DNA of 64,000 nt from Antedon mediterranea (Eukaryota; Echinodermata; Crinoidea; Comatulida; Antedonidae). Below the pieces are notes generated by a model. It was not told the origin of the DNA, made no database searches, and saw only the letters and a program-made list of their open reading frames with translations. How positions within the stretch are numbered: the stretch's first letter is position 1; the number at the start of each line of letters is the position of its first letter. The stretch spans positions 22,699,001-22,763,000 of the forward strand of contig NC_092673.1 in assembly GCF_964355755.1 (NCBI RefSeq), written 5' to 3'. Of this stretch, positions 34,321 to 46,843 are shown one piece after another. The translations under genes and the position numbers were made by a program.

Positions 34321-35930
34321 CCCTATAACTGAAAAATAATAATTATTATTCTAAAAATCATTTTACTACTTGATAAGACTGTGAGCATACAACTGAAAAT
34401 CATTATTTGTTCTTTTCCCGACTTACGTCTGCTAATAACAGATTAATCCAGTTAACTGTAATTTTACTAAGTGGCCAATGAAGCTGATAGGTAAATGAAT
34501 TAAATCAAATACTTGTCTAGATATAAGTGTTATTAAGGTATCAACGATAAAGATAACATAATCAACGACAAGACTGCACACTAATTACATTAAGGCTGGT
34601 TGCAGTATAAGATACAAATTCAATATGCTTAATAATATATGTAGATATTGATATTCAAGTGGGAGGGAACTTGCACATAACATAGATTAATATTAGGCTA
34701 AGCTCATTACTTCATTGGCTGTTTTAAATACTGCAGACCCCCTCTACCCCAATCCCCTCTCCCATTATTCAAAATCAGAAATCTGTAACAACAATAAAAA
34801 AAATGATTAAGAGTTAACACTTTTTAAATTTCCTAATATTGTAACTGTTAAATTTATATATTTTATTGCATTATAATGGTTATTCACTGGATTAGTTTTG
34901 AGGGTATACTAAATTCATAATAAGAGTTTGATCAATTTCACTGTTACTGTTATGCAATCCGAATATAATCCCACCCTGGGACAATACTCAGTCATGGAAT
35001 TATGAAGAAAAAAATGAGTGGGAGCAGGAATGCTAAGAGACCAAACCCAGTACCGTTTTTTATTGCGATCATGCGGGAAATTACTTCATGACGTTATATA
35101 ATACTTTCTGCCTTTATAGAAGGTGCTTATACATCAGTAATGGTAATATTTCAAATTATTCATTTTATTGCAATACATTTAGATGATTTTGGTCTTTGAC
35201 AAGTGGAAGAATCCTCACTACACAATCAAAATTTAATTTCATTCTGAACAGATTTGAACCAAAAATCACGTAACTAGATGGAATAACCACAAAACGACAT
35301 CAAAGCTCATCATTTTTAATACATAAGCAATATGTTATGCAAATCTATTTTTTTCAAAGTTTGTTATGTAAATACAATCAAATCTGAAATTAAGTTTAGA
35401 CCTGGATAGCAACTTAACATGCAATATTTAAAAAAACTAATGAAAGAAAATGGCAACCACTTTCAAAACAAAGGAAGACAATTGTGTTGCGTTCCACATG
35501 GATCGCTATACGGCTTAATTAAAAGCCAGTTAATAGCAAAACTATGGTAATTACAAAATCACTGAGTATAAACACGATTGAGAATCACTTGACTATTAGC
35601 ATTATAAAGTCATTTGAGTGTGATTAATTTTAATAACTAAAGAATTATGAAGAAACAATCCCTGGAGTTCTACATCGATGACGCAGAGTGGGACAGAGTG
35701 CTTCCAAAGACATATTATTATACTAAATCAAACTGGATATTAATATTATTATGTTATAATTCAATGTACCGGTATCCATTTAATTAAGTATGTTGAATCA
35801 ATAATATACATAAGAACAAAAATGACTACAAATTAAGGAAACTATTAAGAAAAATAATTAACTAGGCTAAGTGGAAGAGGTCGTCTTCAAATTGAAAAAA
35901 GTATTCAACTATTTTCTATCTAATTTTATT
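34321..35930. other. Mostly noncoding interval
   Basis: No firm gene. At 35647-35787 a 46-codon + frame starts MKKQSLEFYIDDAEWDRVLP in a short GC-richer patch; it could be a small exon, but nothing supports it beyond composition. Confidence 0.35.
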
Positions 35931-36150
35931 CATCATCTATTCCTTATTTATTATTAGTTTAAATATTTCATTCCATTATTTTTTACATCTATTCCATTCC
36001 ATTTATATTTTATATATCTTTCAATATTTTATTTCTCAATTCCATTATTTTACCTCTATTCCACTATTTGATTCAATGATTGTATCTCTATTCCATTTTA
36101 GCCCCTTTATTATTTCCACCTCTATTCCACTATTCCTTCCGTTAATCATT
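35930..36150 (+). repeat. Degenerate CTATTCCA-rich simple repeat
   Basis: ATTCCATT, CTATTCCA and CCTCTATTCCACTATT recur irregularly at least ten times. It looks like an old, diverged low-complexity repeat. Confidence 0.6.
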
Positions 36151-36901
36151 TTGTTCAATATTTCACTGTACCTATTATGATTCTAATACTGTTTAGTCAT
36201 GATAACATTCAAAAACAATAATACATGTTTATTTATTTTATTACCAAAATTGTTTGTTTGCTTTAAATCATAATACTAATATTGATTTATGATGACTTTT
36301 CTAGACTTCTAAAATGGAAATAATTTGAAAGCATGTTTAATGGATAAAATTCGTTTTCAATAACAACATTTTAAAACAATTAAAAATGTTTTCACCGATT
36401 ATGCTGCAGTACTATAATAAAGTTATAATATGCTATTTGGTCTAGACATGTCAATTATTTAGATGGCATCATTAGTTTAGTAATATCATTATCTTTAGTA
36501 GCTTAAAATTATTTTTGTTTTTTTCAGCAAAATTTAGTTAACTCTAAAATTATTTAAATATGGTTTGTTAGTTAAATCATTATGATATATCATTTTGTTT
36601 CAATTTTTAAGTGGTTTGGTCTTGACTCTAAAATGCCATTACAATTGTTCATATTTCAATAGAAGGCAGTGTGTTAACTAGTAATATATGTTTCCACTAA
36701 AACAGCCTAATCTTCATTTAATTAACCCTAGCTGATTATATCTTTGTAAGGTGGTAGTTAGCAGTAAGTCCCTTGTTGGCCTACTCTATGAGTTTGTTTT
36801 TTACGACACTATATTTGATTGAATGAAGAATTAAAATTAAACTAAAGGCTGAGGATTACCACTCTCTAATTAGTCCTACCCTATTATCCTTTTTTTTGTA
36901 A

Positions 36902-36955
36902 AGTGATGTGAAGAGTAGATGAATAAAAGTGATGTGAAGAGTAGATGAATAAAGA
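36902..36955 (+). repeat. Short direct tandem repeat
   Basis: AAGTGATGTGAAGAGTAGAT followed by GAATAA occurs twice back to back with no differences. Probably a recent slippage event. Confidence 0.8.
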
Positions 36956-37351
36956 GAGAAGTATCACAATAAACTGAACAAGGTATCAACTCTTATTATC
37001 ATGTTGGCTGCACAAGATTACTAATTATTACCGCTTTTCATTCAAAATGAGAAGGTAGGCAATTAATGAGGTGATCTCATTGGCTAGTTCAGTATAATAT
37101 AACCCCCATTTTAATACTCCCAAATTTAACCGCCTTTTTTCATTGATTGGAGAGATTCCTTTCTCTAACTTAGCTTTTAATCACCATCTTCTAAGTCGAC
37201 TCTAACTATGTTTTTTCCCAGGATTTGTAGGTTGTTTTGGTTGGTGAGGCAGAAATCAATAGTAAGTGTATATCTAAGAAGATTAAAAAGACACTTAAAG
37301 CGATTGTTTTAGAATCCATGGCAAAAGGAGTATGGAAGCATAAACAGTGTA

Positions 37352-38722
37352 CTACCTACCTATTGTATGTCTATGCTTAGAGGGCAAAAGAAGCTTAACT
37401 TTTAGGATAAGTCTTGTAAACAACTTTATATTCTAAAATTGTGATCATTAAAATAATAATAAATACATACTATTTAATAAAGTATCATGAAATTTAAATT
37501 AATAAAAAAAAACCGAGAAACTCAATTCTGATCATTAATAGTAACACTTGTTATTTTCTCTAAACGGAAGAGTAAATTTTACTCTTCCCTGGTCTCGGTA
37601 AGTTTATTGAGAGCCAAGTAAAACTATTAACAGAGTTGGAATAAATCAACTACGGGATGGCATAAATCATCCAAACTTTCGTGGGAAATAACCATTTGTG
37701 AGGAGGCATCATTTAAAATCAAAATCCTGCAAATTTTGGACCTTAAACTTCTTGTTTAACCGACAACTGTTGGAATTTCAGCTTAGTTAAACAAAGCTAT
37801 TCTTTCTGAGTAAAATGTAATTGTTAACACTAATTGTACAACTGGTTGCAGGTTGACTTTAAAGAGGAAGATACATTCAAAAAATGTTTTTTTTTTCCCT
37901 TCCACATTTACTAGTGTGACTGGAATAAGTCTAGTATGAATAAGGCTTTTAAAGGTCAGGTACAGGCATGAATTTTAAATATAATATTTGGTTAATTGTA
38001 CATTAATGAAATATTTTTAACAGAAATCGAGATGAAAAAACATGAATTTCCCTTAATATGGTCAAATACAAAATTTGGCAAAATTCTTCCATAAAAACCA
38101 GGAAGACTTTTTTTCAGTAGTTAGGTAGTTAACTTAATGTAATAACATGTCTGGTGATTCCCTAGACGGTGAAAAAAGATGGTGGATATACGGTGGATAA
38201 TTTTTGCTATAGCATGAAAATAAAAATCTGAAGTTGAATAAAAATATCAGAAATGTAATATTCAAGTTATATTACCTATATTTGGTCATCTGATAACATT
38301 TTGTATCAAACCATTTATTTTTCATAGCTTTTTAAAATGCCTCTCTATTTACAAAATTTGTGTACAAAAGAATAGAGATTTTACTGTGTAATTTGAACTA
38401 TCCCCCACTGATATGAAAGTGCTTTAATATTTTCAACAAGCTCGTGTAACACCAATAAAATCCCAAAAATTATGAAACATAGGGGAAAATATAGATCGAA
38501 AATTATTGGAATGTATGATCAATAGAAATTTTTTGCCCGCACCTGGCCTTTAACTCAATACAAACTTGGAATATCTTGGTACATAATTTTCTTGTTTCTC
38601 TAGTATGTTATTATTATTTTAACGATCACAATTCTAGAATATAAAGTTGTTTACAAGACTTATATGTATTCTAGAAGTTAGTTCTTTTGGCCTCTAAGCA
38701 TAGGCTTACAATAGGTAGGTAA
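37352..38722. mobile_element. DNA element with ~125-bp terminal inverted repeats
   Basis: Left arm 37352-37475 (TACCTACCTATTGTA, CTATGCTTAGAGG, then AAGTCTTGTAAACAACTTTA and AATAATAATAA) is mirrored at 38600-38722. Arms are about 85 percent alike. The 1.1-kb interior has no transposase; it holds a separate MITE (37949-38553) and a hairpin at 37566-37588 (GGAAGAGTAAA, one base, TTTACTCTTCC). Superfamily uncertain; long inverted repeats would fit a Mutator-like or foldback element. Confidence 0.7.
37949..38553. mobile_element. MITE nested in the 37.35-kb element
   Basis: Begins TTAAAGGTCAGGTACAGGC and ends GCCCGCACCTGGCCTTTAA, inverted repeats of about 19 bases with three mismatches. The interior is AT-rich and noncoding. 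Confidence 0.75.
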
Positions 38723-39535
38723 TCACAGGGATACAATATTTTAAAAGCAACATATATAAAAAAAATACTATAAACATTACTTTATACTGGTTCCAATAAT
38801 TAGTTAAAATATGCCAAAAAACTGGCTAAAAAATATATATAATAAAAAATAATAATAGGAACAAATTCGGGACCCAACCAAGTTTCATTCAATATGGATG
38901 CCCCTGAAGTGGGTCATAATGTTACAATAATATTTCTTCTCATTCATTTTATTAGGGCTCATCCCCTGAATGAAGTGTCCCAAGGAGTGCTACTGTAAAA
39001 CAAGTTTCACTTGGACCAGCTAATTAAAATCAATCAGTACGAAAGCATTTTAAGATTTAAAGATCTTTTTAATTAAAAAATCTTACACAGACTAAGGTGC
39101 CTCTATGAGACCGCAATGATTAGCAAGTATATTCAGTATTCTTTTGACTGTGAGTCTAATTAGACAAAGCTGATAAAGAGGACAGTTTAATCCCTAATTA
39201 AAGGGAGAGGTACATGTTAATCTTTGTTGTTTAAAGTAGAACATAGCCAATTTTTACATATAAAGAAGCTGTTCTAAAGTCATGTAATGTCTGGCCCCAA
39301 AATATTAATAAAAATAGAACATCTTGAGGAATTAGGGATAAAGTGCATTGAAAATAAAAGGCTTTTTAATATTTGCAAGTTTTGTTTTTTAAATAATTTT
39401 ATTAATTTCATCCAAAAAGAAAGTTTGAAGAATAGGATATATATTGTTTGTGTAGGGCAAGTGCATTGAAAATATAGGACATCTAATTATTTGTCCATAT
39501 AATAATTAATTGTATACACATCTAACAATAAGCTT

Positions 39536-39835
39536 AAAGATATATTGTCACCCAGAAAAAAACATTTGTTTTATTAATGTTTTTGTTGAATATGCCATTT
39601 TAATGTCACATAATAGTTATGCACAATTGGATCCAAAAAAAATTATTTACCTGAAAAAACTGTAATTTAAAGGAACAAATAGTTAAATTGACTGGCAGTA
39701 AATGTTTTTTGTTGTTAAATTTCACGGTTTATTTTGTCTTTTTCTATGGAAATGATTAACTTTATTAAAACTACAAAAGCGCCTATTTAACTATTTTTTT
39801 TTATATTAATCTTCATTGTTCATGTTAAGTCATCT
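39536..39835 (+). repeat. Dispersed ~300-bp repeat, copy
   Basis: Aligned by eye with 2670-3020 (same strand) and with the complement of 49790-50100: CTGAAAAAACTGTAATTTAA, TAGTTAAATTGACTGGCAG, TTTATTTTGTC, CTATGGAAATGATTAACTTT, AATCTTCATTGTTCATG. Confidence 0.65.
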
Positions 39836-40520
39836 ACATCTACAAGTCTGACGCTATAAAAAAAGGTGCATTGAAAATAATATTTATTTTTTACATTTCA
39901 TACACATCCAAATCATCAATTACAGGATGGATAAACTATATTGTGCTTATAAACTAATTTTCATTTAAGATTAGAAAACTAAAAAACATTCACTCAAAAA
40001 CTATGTAAATAGAAGGCCTAAAGGTGATGTTAGGTTGACACAAAACTAAAGCCAATTGGTTAGACAACATAGAGCAACTGAATGCAACTGATCCCAACTG
40101 ACCAGTATCCGCTCAAAATATACCTTCGCCATAGCAATTAAATCGCTTCTTCACGCTTCAGTAACCACAAATGCTAATGAATATCTCTTTTAAAAACTCC
40201 ATACGGCCTGTCAGTTTTAGCTGAATAAAAATAAACCGAATAGTAAAAAGACAACATTAATCAAAAATTGTTCTTGATTGGTTCTTTCTACTAATTAAAA
40301 TCATTAATCAGTTTCTTCACATATCAATTACATTGCCATTGGTATGAATCTTTTATTTATGAGTACTTAACAAAGTTTTAAGCATCATAATCTACAGAGA
40401 ATTGGCCTATGTAAATTGAGAACGCAAGGAATATTTGAAAAATTTAAGATATATCATAATTAGTGATGATGTATCAAAGGTCGCATCAGCTTTCTTCTAA
40501 AACAAGGCCAACAGCCATTA

Positions 40521-41284
40521 AGTCGCGTGCTACAATGCATAGTGATACCGGACCGACAGACAGACCGACAGACCGACAGACCGACAGAGAGACCGACCGA
40601 CCGACATAGTGAACTATACTGACCGAAATTACTGAACATGTTTAAAAATGTTGAAATGTTTAAAAACATTTATTTTTTTAAATTTACACGTGCGTAGCCT
40701 TTCACTTTCGACGTGCTCATATAACGTAATTTCGAGTTGAAAAGTAAGTCAAGAAAACAGAAATCGGGCAAAAAGAGTGCGCAATAACATTTAACGCGCA
40801 GTGCGCGCGCAAAAATATGCGCACTCATGGCAATTTTGTAAACGCTTAAAATTGCCTGAAATGTACTCTTATTTCATCGAAAATAAATTTTGAAAATGTT
40901 AAGCGCGCGTACGCATGCGTTACATGCGCTACGCACGTAATTGTATTGCCATATGATGATTTATGCCCTGAAATTTATGAGTACCAAATTTTATTTAATT
41001 GTGATTCATGGTTGTGAAGATATGATTACAAACGTGATTTCGTTAAATCGTGCGTAGACCGCGTACTTTTTTATTGCGCACCGTGAAAACATAACCACAT
41101 TGATTCCTGGCCATAAGGAATATACTGTGAAAAATTGACCTAGCTAGATTAAACTGCATGATATCAAGATAAGGTCAGAAAGCGATAAAACGCATAGTGA
41201 TACCGGACCGACAGACAGACAGACCGACAGACAGACAGACCGACCGACCGACATAGTGAACTATAGAGTCGCTTCCACGCGACT
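40521..41284. mobile_element. MITE with internal GACC/GACA tetranucleotide blocks
   Basis: AGTCGCGTG at 40521 is mirrored by CACGCGACT ending 41284. Just inside both ends, in direct orientation, lie two copies of GCATAGTGATACCGGACCG, a GACAGACC tract and GACATAGTGAACTATA (about 40537-40617 and 41191-41265). The middle is CpG-rich (GCGCGC, TGCGCA motifs). Window bases 1-60 are another copy on the opposite strand. Confidence 0.7.
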
Positions 41285-41875
41285 AAAAAAACAGTCAAAA
41301 AGGAAAGATCTCAAGACAACACAAAATATTTTAACAACTGAAATTAGAATTATAACCAAAAATATGAATTTTACAAAATCCATTTGTATCAACTTAAATG
41401 TCATGATATATGTGTATGTTCTTATATTTTGTTATAATTTAACATAGTCAAATGCTTTTACTTGGCCAATTAAACTATTAAAAAAAAAAATTGTAGATCT
41501 CATCAAATAGCATTATTAATTTGTCCATATTTAGTTCTACACAAAGCAAAAAGTAGAGAAAAATAACAAGTATTATTGATTGTACTGTATTCATCCTGAA
41601 AGTTGTGTGAATCAACTTACATTGTATTTTAATCTAAACTAATTTGTTTTTAACATTTGTACCTTCTTCTTTTTGTGGAAATATCTAATAAACACATAAG
41701 GGGCAAACAGTTTAAAATACCAACCCACAATTTTATCACTTAAATAACAACCTACTAATTGGTTATATTTTCACTCTAAGTCTAATCCTATATTGCCGTT
41801 TGAAAAGTTGTTTTCGATAGATAAAACGTGTTTAGTAAAACTTAGTGTGCAAATTATTTCACATTATTGTATTCT

Positions 41876-43370
41876 TTAAACCATTCCTGGTGAGCTCATT
41901 CTGTGGTATTTGTGTACCTGGAACGGCTTAACCAACAGGGGGAGAAAAACATAAACTTTGTGGATACAACTACCACAGCATGGAAACAATAAAAGAATGG
42001 GAACATGTAGGGAGTTTAGTTTGGTGTGATATATAACATTCAACACATAAATAAATACCCTAATTATGGAAAGCTGAAGATGTTGTTGAAGAGAATTAAA
42101 GTTTTTATGAAACTGTTTAGCACCCTTCCAAATTAGTTTACTTTTTTAAACCATTCCTGGTGAGTTCATTCTGTGGTATTTGTGTACCTGGAACGGCTTA
42201 ACCAACATGGGGAGAAAAACATAAACTTTGTGGATACAACTACCACAGCATGAGAAAAGAATAAGAATGCAGAACATGTAGGGAGTTTAGTTTGGTGTGA
42301 TATATAACATTCAAATCATAAATAAATACCCTGTATAATAAGCTGAAGATGTTGTTGAAGAGAATTAAAGTTTTTATGAAACTGTTTAGCACCCTTCCAA
42401 ATTAGTTTACTTTTTTAAACCATTCCTGGTGAGTTCATTCTGTGGTATTTGTGTACCTGGAACGGCTTAACCAACATGGGGAGAAAAACATAAACTTTGT
42501 GGATACAACTACCACAGCATGGGAACAATAAAAGAATGGGAACATGTAGGGAGTTTAGTTTGGTGTGATATATAACATTCAACACATAAATAAATACCCT
42601 AATTATGGAAAGCTGAAGATGTTGTTGAAGAGAATTAAAGTTTTTATGAAACTGTTTAGCACCCTTCCAAATTAGTTTACTTTTTTAAACCATTCCTGGT
42701 GAGTTCATTCTGTGGTATTTGTGTACCTGGAACGGCTTAACCAACATGGGGAGAAAAACATAAACTTTGTGGATACAACTACCACAGCATGTGAACAATA
42801 CAAGAATGGGAACATGTAGGGAGTTTAGTTTGGTGTGATATATAACATTCAACACATAAATAAATATCCTAATTATGGAAAGCTGAAGATGTTGTTGAAG
42901 AGAATTAAAGTTTTTATGAAACTGTTTAGCACCCTTCCAAATTAGTTTACTTTTTTAAACCATTCCTGGTGAGTTCATTCTGTGGTAATTGTGTACCTGG
43001 AACGGCTTAACCAATAGGGGGAGAAAAACATAAACTTTGTGGATACAACTACCACAGCATGTGAACAATACAAGAATGGGAACATGTAGGGAGTTTAGTT
43101 TGGTGTGATATATAACATTCAACACATAAATAAATACCCTAATTATGGTAAGCTGAAGATGTTGTTGAAAAGAATTAAAGTTTTTATTAAACTGTTTAGC
43201 ATTCTTCCAAATTACTTTACTTCTTTAAACCATTCCTGGTGAGTTCATTCTGTGGTATTTGTGTACCTGGAATGGCTTAACCAACAACATAAACTTTGTG
43301 GATACAACTATCACAGCATGAGAAAAGAATAAGAATGCAGAACATGTAGGGAGTTTAGTTTGGTGTGAAA
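41876..43370 (+). repeat. Six-copy satellite, 270-bp monomer
   Basis: CCATTCCTGGTGAGYTCATT starts at 41881, 42151, 42420, 42690, 42960 and 43230, a spacing of 269-270. Inner copies are nearly identical; the first and last are more diverged and the last is truncated at about 43370. A shared variant (AGAAAAGAATAAGAATGCAG in place of ACAATAAAAGAATGG) occurs in the second and last copies. No coding frame persists over monomers. Confidence 0.95.
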
Positions 43371-46300
43371 ACATAAAATGCTCTAAAACAAACATTGAAT
43401 ACCCTTGTTTGAGAAGAAAAACAGGTAATGCATAATAGAAGTTCTGCAAAACAGCTTAAAAAACAGGGAAGAAAAAGTTAACACAAGAACCACACAGCAG
43501 GGAAAAAAATAACATATTTGTGTACGAAAAAAATAAAAGGCTACAAACATCAGAAAGATCTTATTGGGATAGAAAGAAAATATGTATTGTATGTATGTAC
43601 TGCATTATGGGTTGTCTGTGGTTCAGAAGAAAAAAGAACAATTTTAAAATCAAAAAATTTCCTAACTTTGCAGAAGTGAAAGGATGACTGAAAGAACATT
43701 TTGAAGAACCAAGATAAAAAATATTTAGAAATCTATATATTAGGTATATTTTAGTCTCATCATTATATGTATATTTTATTAATTTTTTTTAATTTATAAT
43801 TATTTATTTATTTTTTAAATTTTATTTGATTTTCTTATCCTTTTTATATTCTCTTAATTAACATCTATATTTATACTATACTATTCTATACCAATCTCTA
43901 TAAAATAGTATAATAAAGCAGTTTTAAAAATCAGAGTTTACAAAAATAAATCTGTAGTTTTATTTTGTAAAGTAAACTTTTGCAAAGTGTTTGTATATTA
44001 ATTTAATGTCATTTTTGTAAATAGTATGAATTAATGAATTGAATATATGTATAATAATATTTACAAGCTGGTTATTACATATTTTTAATTATCAGAACAT
44101 CAATAATGTTGATTAATGTAATTTTTTTAAATAAATTTCTAACTATTTTGTGCTTTTTTGCATACTGTAAAGTAAATTTATATATTTATTGTCAGTTTTT
44201 AAAAAATATAAAGAAATGGTTTTGCAGATTATCCCCTAATGAAATAAAATTATTCATCTTCTGTATTATTATTATATTATTATTATTATTACATATGTTG
44301 GTAAAACAAATAAGAAATGTTGACTTTTGATTCAAGGACATGTTGATATCTGTTGTTGAAAAAAGGAGGGAAAATATCTACAAAATGCTACTTATGTATA
44401 ATTAGTAGAACTCAAAACTTGCCAATCGGATAAACTTTTGAAAAGAAATTTGAAACAAACAAGTCATGTTTTTGCTACTCCATAACTTGTTATCAAAAAA
44501 AGTTACACACTAAGTAGAAAATCTCCTTTATTCTATGCTAAGTCTACAGTTCTTTCAGAAAAACAAGTTACAAGAAACCTTTCTTAAAGCAAAACATGTA
44601 GAGACATGATTGGACTTAAGATTAACAACAAAAGATGGCCCAAGACCTAATCAATAGAAGCCCACACTGTTACACAACAAACTATCGAAAGCAGATAGGT
44701 AAAATCTCAGTTGTATCCACGTTGTATTCGATCGATTAAAGGAGTAACGATTTCTGCTGGCTAATACTCTGCCTATTTCCATTCAGTGGTCTCTGAACAA
44801 TAGAATCTATTCACTTTGAATGGGATTTTACCTTTATAATATGTGGCTAAATTCCATCATAGCCCATTGTTCTGTAACATATTGTGATAATCAAGGGGTC
44901 GGGGATCAGAAAATGGTTAAAATCCATTGTTTACTACCATGGTGGAGATTAAATGTACCTCATGGCCGGGAGCAATGCATATAACATAAAATCAACTAGT
45001 AGTTACCTATTCAGAAAAGTCAAAGAAACAATAGGCTTAGAGGGCACTCAGAATATTCTTGTACAGACCCTTATTCTTAGGCTTAGCAGATTGTGTTCTA
45101 GTTGTAAAACAACTTGGATTATAAAAGCCTAGTAATAAACATAGGTAGGTGTCTAATTGGTGTATTATACAACATCTTAAAATACCAAATAGAAACACTC
45201 TATTCAAGGTGGATATACTATGTTAAGATTATTAACAAGAAGCATCAACAACCTAAACAATTAACAACAGGGTCTTGATCCTAATGTAACTGCCCACTAA
45301 ATATGGACTTTAATAATGAAAGGATAGTTACAACAATCAACAGTCAGCCTATTTAACAACAGTACAACAAATAAGCTCAATTAAAAGCAGGAAAACTAAA
45401 GAATACCAATACTAAACACAGGATTTAAATTTTACCTTTAGAATAGATACTATATTCTATCTAATCTTAATCTTAGAAAAGAATAAAATGTAGGCCTACC
45501 AGATTAAATTAATTATTTATAGGTATTGATCTCAAAATTGATTTTGGATTTTGTTAAATCCTGAGTAGAGAAATAAATCCTGCCACTATTCAAATTCGAC
45601 AAGTTGTCAATAATTTTTTGTTTTTGTTGGCTGATTTGTTAGAATTGAAAATCAAGCAAGAGGATTTAACATTTACAAAATTCAACTTGGATTAGCAGAG
45701 AGAGAAAAAAATAAATGGTTTTACTTAATATCTTGACCTGATATTGATTATTGGAGATGGATAAGCTACTCAGCTTAGATGAAAAAGTCAAACAAAAAGC
45801 AAACAGAGATCAGAGAAAAGGATGCAAAAACACAAAAGATAGTAGAAAAATAAAAAGATTATGAGTTGTGGACAAAGATACTGTAACTTACAAAACAAAA
45901 TCTGTTGGGGAAAACAGATTTTAACAACTGATAATCTAATATTTGATATACTGTACAGTATATCCTTTTTATCTTTCTTTTACTGGTGTTTATCATTGTG
46001 CACATGTATTGAAAGAAATGATGATGCCAGTTTGTTCATACTTGATGAGGGAAGGGAAGGGAATGGGGAAGAGAAGGGAATGGAGAAGAGAAGGGAATGG
46101 GAAGGGTGTGTACTACAGGATACTGATAGGAGAAGTTGAATGAATGTTGTATTGGTTTCCATAAGCTAGACATGAAATAAACTATATATCTTGAAAAGCC
46201 TTTTTTGTTAATTGTCTCGTTTAAATATGCTGAAATTCATACCAGCTAAAGTGCAAATGTCAGCTTCAATTTTTTATATCTAATTTTTATCTGTGTTTAG

Positions 46301-46426
46301 GAAACTTTCTATGAATTTGTATCTTTTGTAATCTCATGAATATTCATTAGTCATAGTGAGTATGAGCTGCTAATGGGTAAGTGAAAACTATACATATTTG
46401 TATAGGATCTAATTGAAATTGCCAAT
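43371..46426. other. Noncoding AT-rich interval
   Basis: No gene recognised. A homopurine repeat (GGGAAGAGAAGGGAATGGAG and variants) lies at 46048-46107. Confidence 0.45.
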
Positions 46427-46777
46427 TTATGCAGGTGCGAAGTGGTCTCCTAGGAATGCAGCTATCTGGTGGCCCATGATGCTCCCGAGTATGCTTGTCA
46501 CTCCGAGCCCATTTCGTACTCTATATCGTGCGTTTTTAATTACCTGTTCTGCGTATACATGACCCACAAAGCAAAGTCGTTTTAACAGATCGTTGTTCGT
46601 AAGATGGTTAAAATAAGATAATTGATAGAGAATAGCTATAAGAAACTCAGTAGTGTTAAAGAATCTATAACATATAAGTCTGGATGGTTTGACAGGGCGT
46701 CCCAGAGACGAGACATTGATATTACGTTCCGTAAATTTACATTGTTTGTTGATTCTTTGTTTGATTAAAATATAGCA
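46427..46777 (-). CDS. Coding-like open frame of 116 codons, unrecognised
   Basis: The minus strand is open without a stop from 46777 to TAA at 46429-46427. There is no ATG until near the end, so it would be an exon or a fragment. The last 70 codons are well above local G+C and protein-like: LTNNDLLKRLCFVGHVYAEQ, VIKNARYRVRNGLGV, SILGSIMGHQIAAFLGDHFA. A small glycine-rich hydrophobic segment ends it. A second frame in the upper part starts MSRLWDALSNHPDLYVIDSL and stops at a TAG; a one-base shift would join it to the first. So an old frameshifted gene or mobile-element fragment is possible. Its 5' limit coincides with a 68-bp palindrome. Confidence 0.35.
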   Translation of the reverse strand, partial: CYILIKQRINKQCKFTERNINVSSLGRPVKPSRLICYRFFNTTEFLIAILYQLSYFNHLTNNDLLKRLCFVGHVYAEQVIKNARYRVRNGLGVTSILGSIMGHQIAAFLGDHFAPA

Positions 46778-46843
46778 TTACAATAAGAAACCATTAATTT
46801 ATTAGTTTATAAACTAATAAATTATTGGTTTCTTATTGTAATG
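46776..46843. repeat. 68-bp near-perfect palindrome without spacer
   Basis: CATTACAATAAGAAACC... is mirrored by ...GGTTTCTTATTGTAATG around a centre at 46809/46810 (AGTTTATAAACT). The 34-base arms have one mismatch. It is not flanked by an obvious target duplication. Confidence 0.93.

Noticed and set aside
45861-46162. Three overlapping frames on both strands
   Set aside because: They cross a homopurine repeat (46048-46107) which lacks stops in several frames; composition artefact.
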